DNA of 64,000 bases, from the NCBI GenBank assembly GCA_949592205.1, contig CATIUR010000001.1:39573001-39637000 (forward strand). Direction: 5' to 3'. This document shows positions 60,762 to 64,000 of this stretch, piece by piece; the first letter of the stretch is position 1; each line of letters opens with the position of its first letter. The position numbers were made by a program, and so were the translations under genes. Under the pieces are notes generated by a model that was not told the origin of the DNA, did no database searches, and saw nothing but the letters and a program-made list of their open reading frames with translations. Source of the DNA: Helichrysum umbraculigerum (taxonomy: Eukaryota; Streptophyta; Magnoliopsida; Asterales; Asteraceae).

Positions 60762-60941
60762 ATGTTTAATACCCTTACGTGCTTGGCTCTTTTGATAATT
60801 ATAGTTCTAATCATAACAATAACTACTGCCTCTACCAAAGAACTTGAAGAAATGATTCCTTGGATAATTGTGTACTTTGGATTTGGCGGTCCTTTATTAT
60901 TCGTGGTTTTATGGATTAATTTGTTTGAATATCTATTGTAA
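60762..60941 (+). CDS. 59-aa two-helix membrane microprotein, unknown
   Basis: ATG follows a CAATCAAAA leader and the frame ends TAA after 59 codons. Residues 5-22 (LTCLALLIIIVLIITITT) are a signal-anchor or transmembrane helix. Residues 23-31 (ASTKELEEM) are a short polar loop. Residues 32-56 (IPWIIVYFGFGGPLLFVVLW and onward) form a second hydrophobic helix with a GFGG turn. Net charge is low. The upstream AACGG-rich region and TATA box fit a real transcription unit. It lies about 390 bp after the end of the 148-aa ORF on the same strand. I know no family for it. A mobile-element origin is possible because AACGG-repeat promoters also occur in plant DNA transposons. Confidence 0.45.
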   Translation: MFNTLTCLALLIIIVLIITITTASTKELEEMIPWIIVYFGFGGPLLFVVLWINLFEYLL

Positions 60942-62360
60942 TTTGTGGTTGTAATGATATATGAAATATATTCGTTCGTTTCCCTTATGCTTTTTTCCAC
61001 CGGAATATATATGAAATATATGCTTTAGTGCTGACCTTTTGTGTTAAACTTTTGAGAAAATGGTGTAAGAATTCTATGCAATGTTCTTTATATAGAGTAA
61101 ACAATTTATGTAATGGAAGGTAACAAATTAATTTGAATTTGAATGTAGGCGCGCAAGCAGCCCATGGGACATGGAAGTGGGAGAGAATGACAAAAAGGTG
61201 AATGGTAACATAGGGATGAGATGCAGGATTTTCAAATATCATTCGATACTTTTTGAGGGAAAGATTACCTTTTTTTTTCCTTTTAACTTTGGTTTCCTTT
61301 TTTCCTTTTCATGATTTGTTTATTTTGGGTATGATATGCTATATATAAAAGGAATGTGAATGGTCTGTATGCTTTAGGAATGGAAATGGGCGCATTGATG
61401 GTTTTGAAATTCAAAAGCAAAAGAAAAGTAAAAGCATGTGGGTCCCTTACAAATTATAGAGTGGTATAACATGTATTTATCTATATCTATATCTATATCA
61501 AAAGCAAAAATCCTAACTGTTTGATTTCCAAATTGTCTTATTTTAATGGGATCTACCATGTCAATGTCTACATTTTCTATAGGGTCTACCATATGAATTT
61601 GTCACCTACTATACCAATATCAATCTTTCTTCATCTGTATGGGGCCTACCAATAACACCCATTCTCTTCTAAGTTATAAATGATCACCGACATATACTGG
61701 CAAACATCGCCCCACCATTTTAAATGGAAAACTTTTATTACACATAGAGTATATGCTACAAATGGAAGAAAAAGGAAAGACAATTAACAAATAATTTAAA
61801 AATCCTACTATTAAAAATAGAAGCCAAATTCAGTTTGCAAAAATAAAGTGAATAATTTAATCCATAAAGCGCGGAAAATGGGTTGTCAATGTGACATTAT
61901 GTCCCACACTCTTTGTTGTTCAACATGCGAATTTGAAATCATTCGTTAGCATGATTAAAAAATGAAAAGCAAAAATAAGTGGATTAAAAAGCTACAATAA
62001 AACAATGCATAAAAAAACATTTGACAGCGATGGGTTTATATGTGTTTGTGTTAATATTCTTTATCTTTAATTCCTTGTAAAAGTTGATATGTTGGTGTTT
62101 ATATCGTGTTGTTAAGGAAGATTTAAAGTAATTCCCGATTTCCCTCCTCTTATTTTGAAATACCCTCAAAATTTGAATAAGATGTGCAATAATACCGCCA
62201 CTAAATTGCTCTTAATTTTGAAAAAAAAAAGCAGCAAGTTGGTGGATAATTTGTTCCTTTTGATGCAGCTGGTGGGAAATTTTAATGATGTGGAAAAAGT
62301 TACCAATTATGTACCAATTTTCGATCTAACATAATAGTAGTTACCCCTGCAAATTCGTAT
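60942..62360. other. AT-rich intergenic sequence
   Basis: Holds a short (TCTATA)n run at 61477-61499 and a GGG(T/C)CTACCA phrase repeated at 61547-61640. Open frames here are short and low in complexity. Confidence 0.35.
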
Positions 62361-62364
62361 GCGA

Positions 62365-62800
62365 TTTTTTATGGGAACCATCAAGCTAGGTATAGAAATT
62401 ATAGTAGTTGCCCTTCCAAATTCGTATGGGATAGAGATTTGAAGATCCACCGGGAAACATCCGGCTTTATACAGTTACAAATTAGATATAAGCAATAAAA
62501 TTCAAATTACTTACCGACCGGAAAGGAGAGAGTGGCGGCGGTTAGATCGGAAAAGAGAGAGCAGCGGCTGTAGATCGGAAAGGAGAGAGCGGCGGTGAAG
62601 GGAGAGGATTTTTTAAGGGAAGCATCAAGCTAACTATAGACACTATAGCAGTTGCCCCTGCAAATTCGTATGGGAAAGAGATTTGAAGATCCACCGAGAA
62701 ACATCCTGATACATACAGTAACAATTTAGATATAACCAATAAAAATCAAATTACGTACCCATCGGAAAGAAGAGAGTGGCGGTTACCCGCGCTTTGCGGC
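62365..62800. repeat. tandem duplication, period ~244 bp, with purine-rich sub-repeats
   Basis: Two copies start at TTTTTTATGGGAACCATCAAG (62365) and TTTTTTAAGGGAAGCATCAAG (62609). Both contain GATTTGAAGATCCACCG and the CGGAAAGGAGAGAGTGGCGG-type block. In copy 1 the AGATCGGAAA(A/G)GAGAGAGC block is itself repeated about every 30 bp. Copy 2 ends in a GC-rich ACCCGCGCTTTGCGGCGGCG (62785-62804). Confidence 0.8.
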
Positions 62801-63072
62801 GGCGATATTTAAACTGAAACGGTGGCATTTTAAAGTAGTAGATGATAACAGTATTATAGCACTTATTGTAATGGTTGAATTTCCTTTTAGAGCAAATGAC
62901 ATTACAGTTAACGATTTTAGTATTACAGCGTTCCGTAATTTAGTATTTGAAATAGCAAAATGAAAAAGTTAATGTAACAACTAAATTTATAAATAAACAA
63001 TCACCTTTATATGTTTTGCTCACAAATTAACTTATTACAAACATGTGTACTTGAATGACATAATACATGAGT
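62801..63072. other. AT-rich sequence downstream of the helicase
   Basis: Non-coding. On the helicase strand this is the 3' side of the gene, where the Helitron end would be expected. Confidence 0.35.
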
Positions 63073-64000
63073 TTATCTATCACGTAACACTTCTTGATAG
63101 ACCACGTTTGAGGTGTAAACTCCTGGTTGATCGAACTTTCTGACGGGTTCCACTAATACCTTTGTGTTGGAGCGTGATATCCCTCTGGAGAGTGCTACAT
63201 AAAGTTGACCGTGTGAGAATACGGAATCCAGGAGATAAACACCGACATTCGGAATCGTTTGTCCCTGGGCTTTATTGATTGTCATTGCAAAACTTAGACG
63301 AACGGGGAACTGCTTTCTTTTCAGTTTGAACGGGAACATGTCATCTTCAGACGGGCATAAAGGTATTCTAGGCAAGAATACTCGCTTCCCAGCATGTTGA
63401 CCAACGGCTATCTCTGCATCAATTGCGGTCGGTTGAAAACTTTTGCATATCAATCTTGTGCCATTACATAACCCATCTGATGGATCGATATTCCGTAAAA
63501 GTATAATTGGGCATCCAATCTTAAGTCGAAGGTAATGAGGGGGCAAACCAGGAACATTTAACGAATTTAAGAAATCTACCGGATAGAAGCCATTCTTATC
63601 GTCTAATGCTTCGTCAAAGCTGTAGTAAACGTGTTCCTCTCCGCAAAACCTGTCAATTAACTTATCATTTATGGCATCAACATTTTCGTTCTTAGTTGAT
63701 AATATCGCCCTTGAAGTTATGTAATCCGGAGATCCTTCGTTGGTTTGCAAAGATGGAAATATGGCGTCAATCAACTCGTCTTTAGATTTTACCTTATCGG
63801 TGAACGAAATAGCCATATCATCGGGTATACGGATAAAGTTTTCTTCTATCTTTTCTTCATCTCCATCACCGACTCGTAAGAGGAAATCGGAAAACCACGG
63901 GTCCGTTCGCGCTCTCATGTTTATCGTTAAACTCATCTTTTTAATCACCGTCCACAAAGGTGACATTCGTAAGCTCGCGTCAACCAACTATGCTCTGGTG
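63073..64000 (-). pseudogene. Pif1-type helicase of a Helitron, C-terminal half
   Basis: This is the C-terminal part of a Rep-helicase of a rolling-circle (Helitron) transposon. The helicase unwinds DNA during transposition. Visible family phrases are LVDASLRMSPLW, MSLTINMRARTDPWFSDFLL (motif IV region), SRAILSTKNENVDAIN, PGLPPHYLRLKIGCPIILLR, DGLCNGTRLI, RLSFAMTINKAQGQTI (motif V) and YVALSRGISRSNTKVLV (motif VI). The protein ends EVLRDR and TAA at 63073. The frame upstream of 63987 is in register with the family (TRA before LVDAS) but holds a TAG stop at 63988-63990 where a charged residue is usual. The copy is therefore broken, and the rest lies beyond the window. Confidence 0.9.

Overview
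This is repeat-dense nuclear DNA from a flowering plant. The evidence is Ty3/gypsy and Ty1/copia LTR retrotransposons with tRNA-iMet primer-binding sites, a plant mariner-like element, a PIF/Harbinger element, Tourist-like MITEs, a Helitron helicase remnant and spliceosomal splice signals. The wording of the gag zinc knuckles and the integrase tail resembles Asteraceae Ty3 elements, so an Asteraceae species is my tentative guess. Nothing here looks bacterial or organellar.

Layout. 0-2 kb: one exon of a host chromatin-type gene (SWIB plus Plus-3 domains, minus strand). 2-3 kb: a Tourist-like MITE. 3.1-4.5 kb: an LTR-like fragment with palindromic repeats. 4.6-9.5 kb: the 3' part of a copia element (decayed accessory ORF, polypurine tract, 3' LTR), split by a 2.5-kb solo LTR with a perfect CGACA target duplication. 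8.8-23.4 kb: a ~1.08-kb block (copia LTR end, flank and first ~60 bp of a mariner element) repeated three times in tandem. The third unit is split by a complete Ty3 element (11474-22787; 3623-bp LTRs, GATTA target duplication) that keeps gag-like and integrase-tail sequence but has lost protease to integrase core. 23.3-25.4 kb: mariner-like element with a broken DD39D transposase. 26-28.7 kb: PIF/Harbinger with both ORFs decayed.

28.7-55.5 kb is a nest of related LTRs, each interrupting the previous one. A 2.4-kb LTR with PBS and start of an internal region is interrupted by a minus-strand LTR, which adjoins a plus-strand LTR fragment, which is interrupted by a 19-kb tandem array LTR-INT-LTR-INT-LTR-INT(partial) of a non-coding Ty3-type element. 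The array ends abruptly at a Helitron helicase scrap. 56-64 kb: a second Tourist-like MITE, a ~300-bp foldback, a broken coiled-coil ORF, two compact intact ORFs with visible promoters (148 aa with an N-terminal EAR-like motif; 59-aa two-helix membrane microprotein), a local tandem duplication, and the C-terminal half of a Pif1-type Helitron helicase with a nonsense codon.

Most coding potential belongs to dead or non-autonomous mobile elements. The most notable points are the three-LTR array whose interior copies are more alike than its edges, a splice donor/acceptor pair conserved inside LTRs of several families, a slot in those LTRs holding unrelated short-repeat arrays, and the two small ORFs near 60 kb. 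All comparisons were made by eye.
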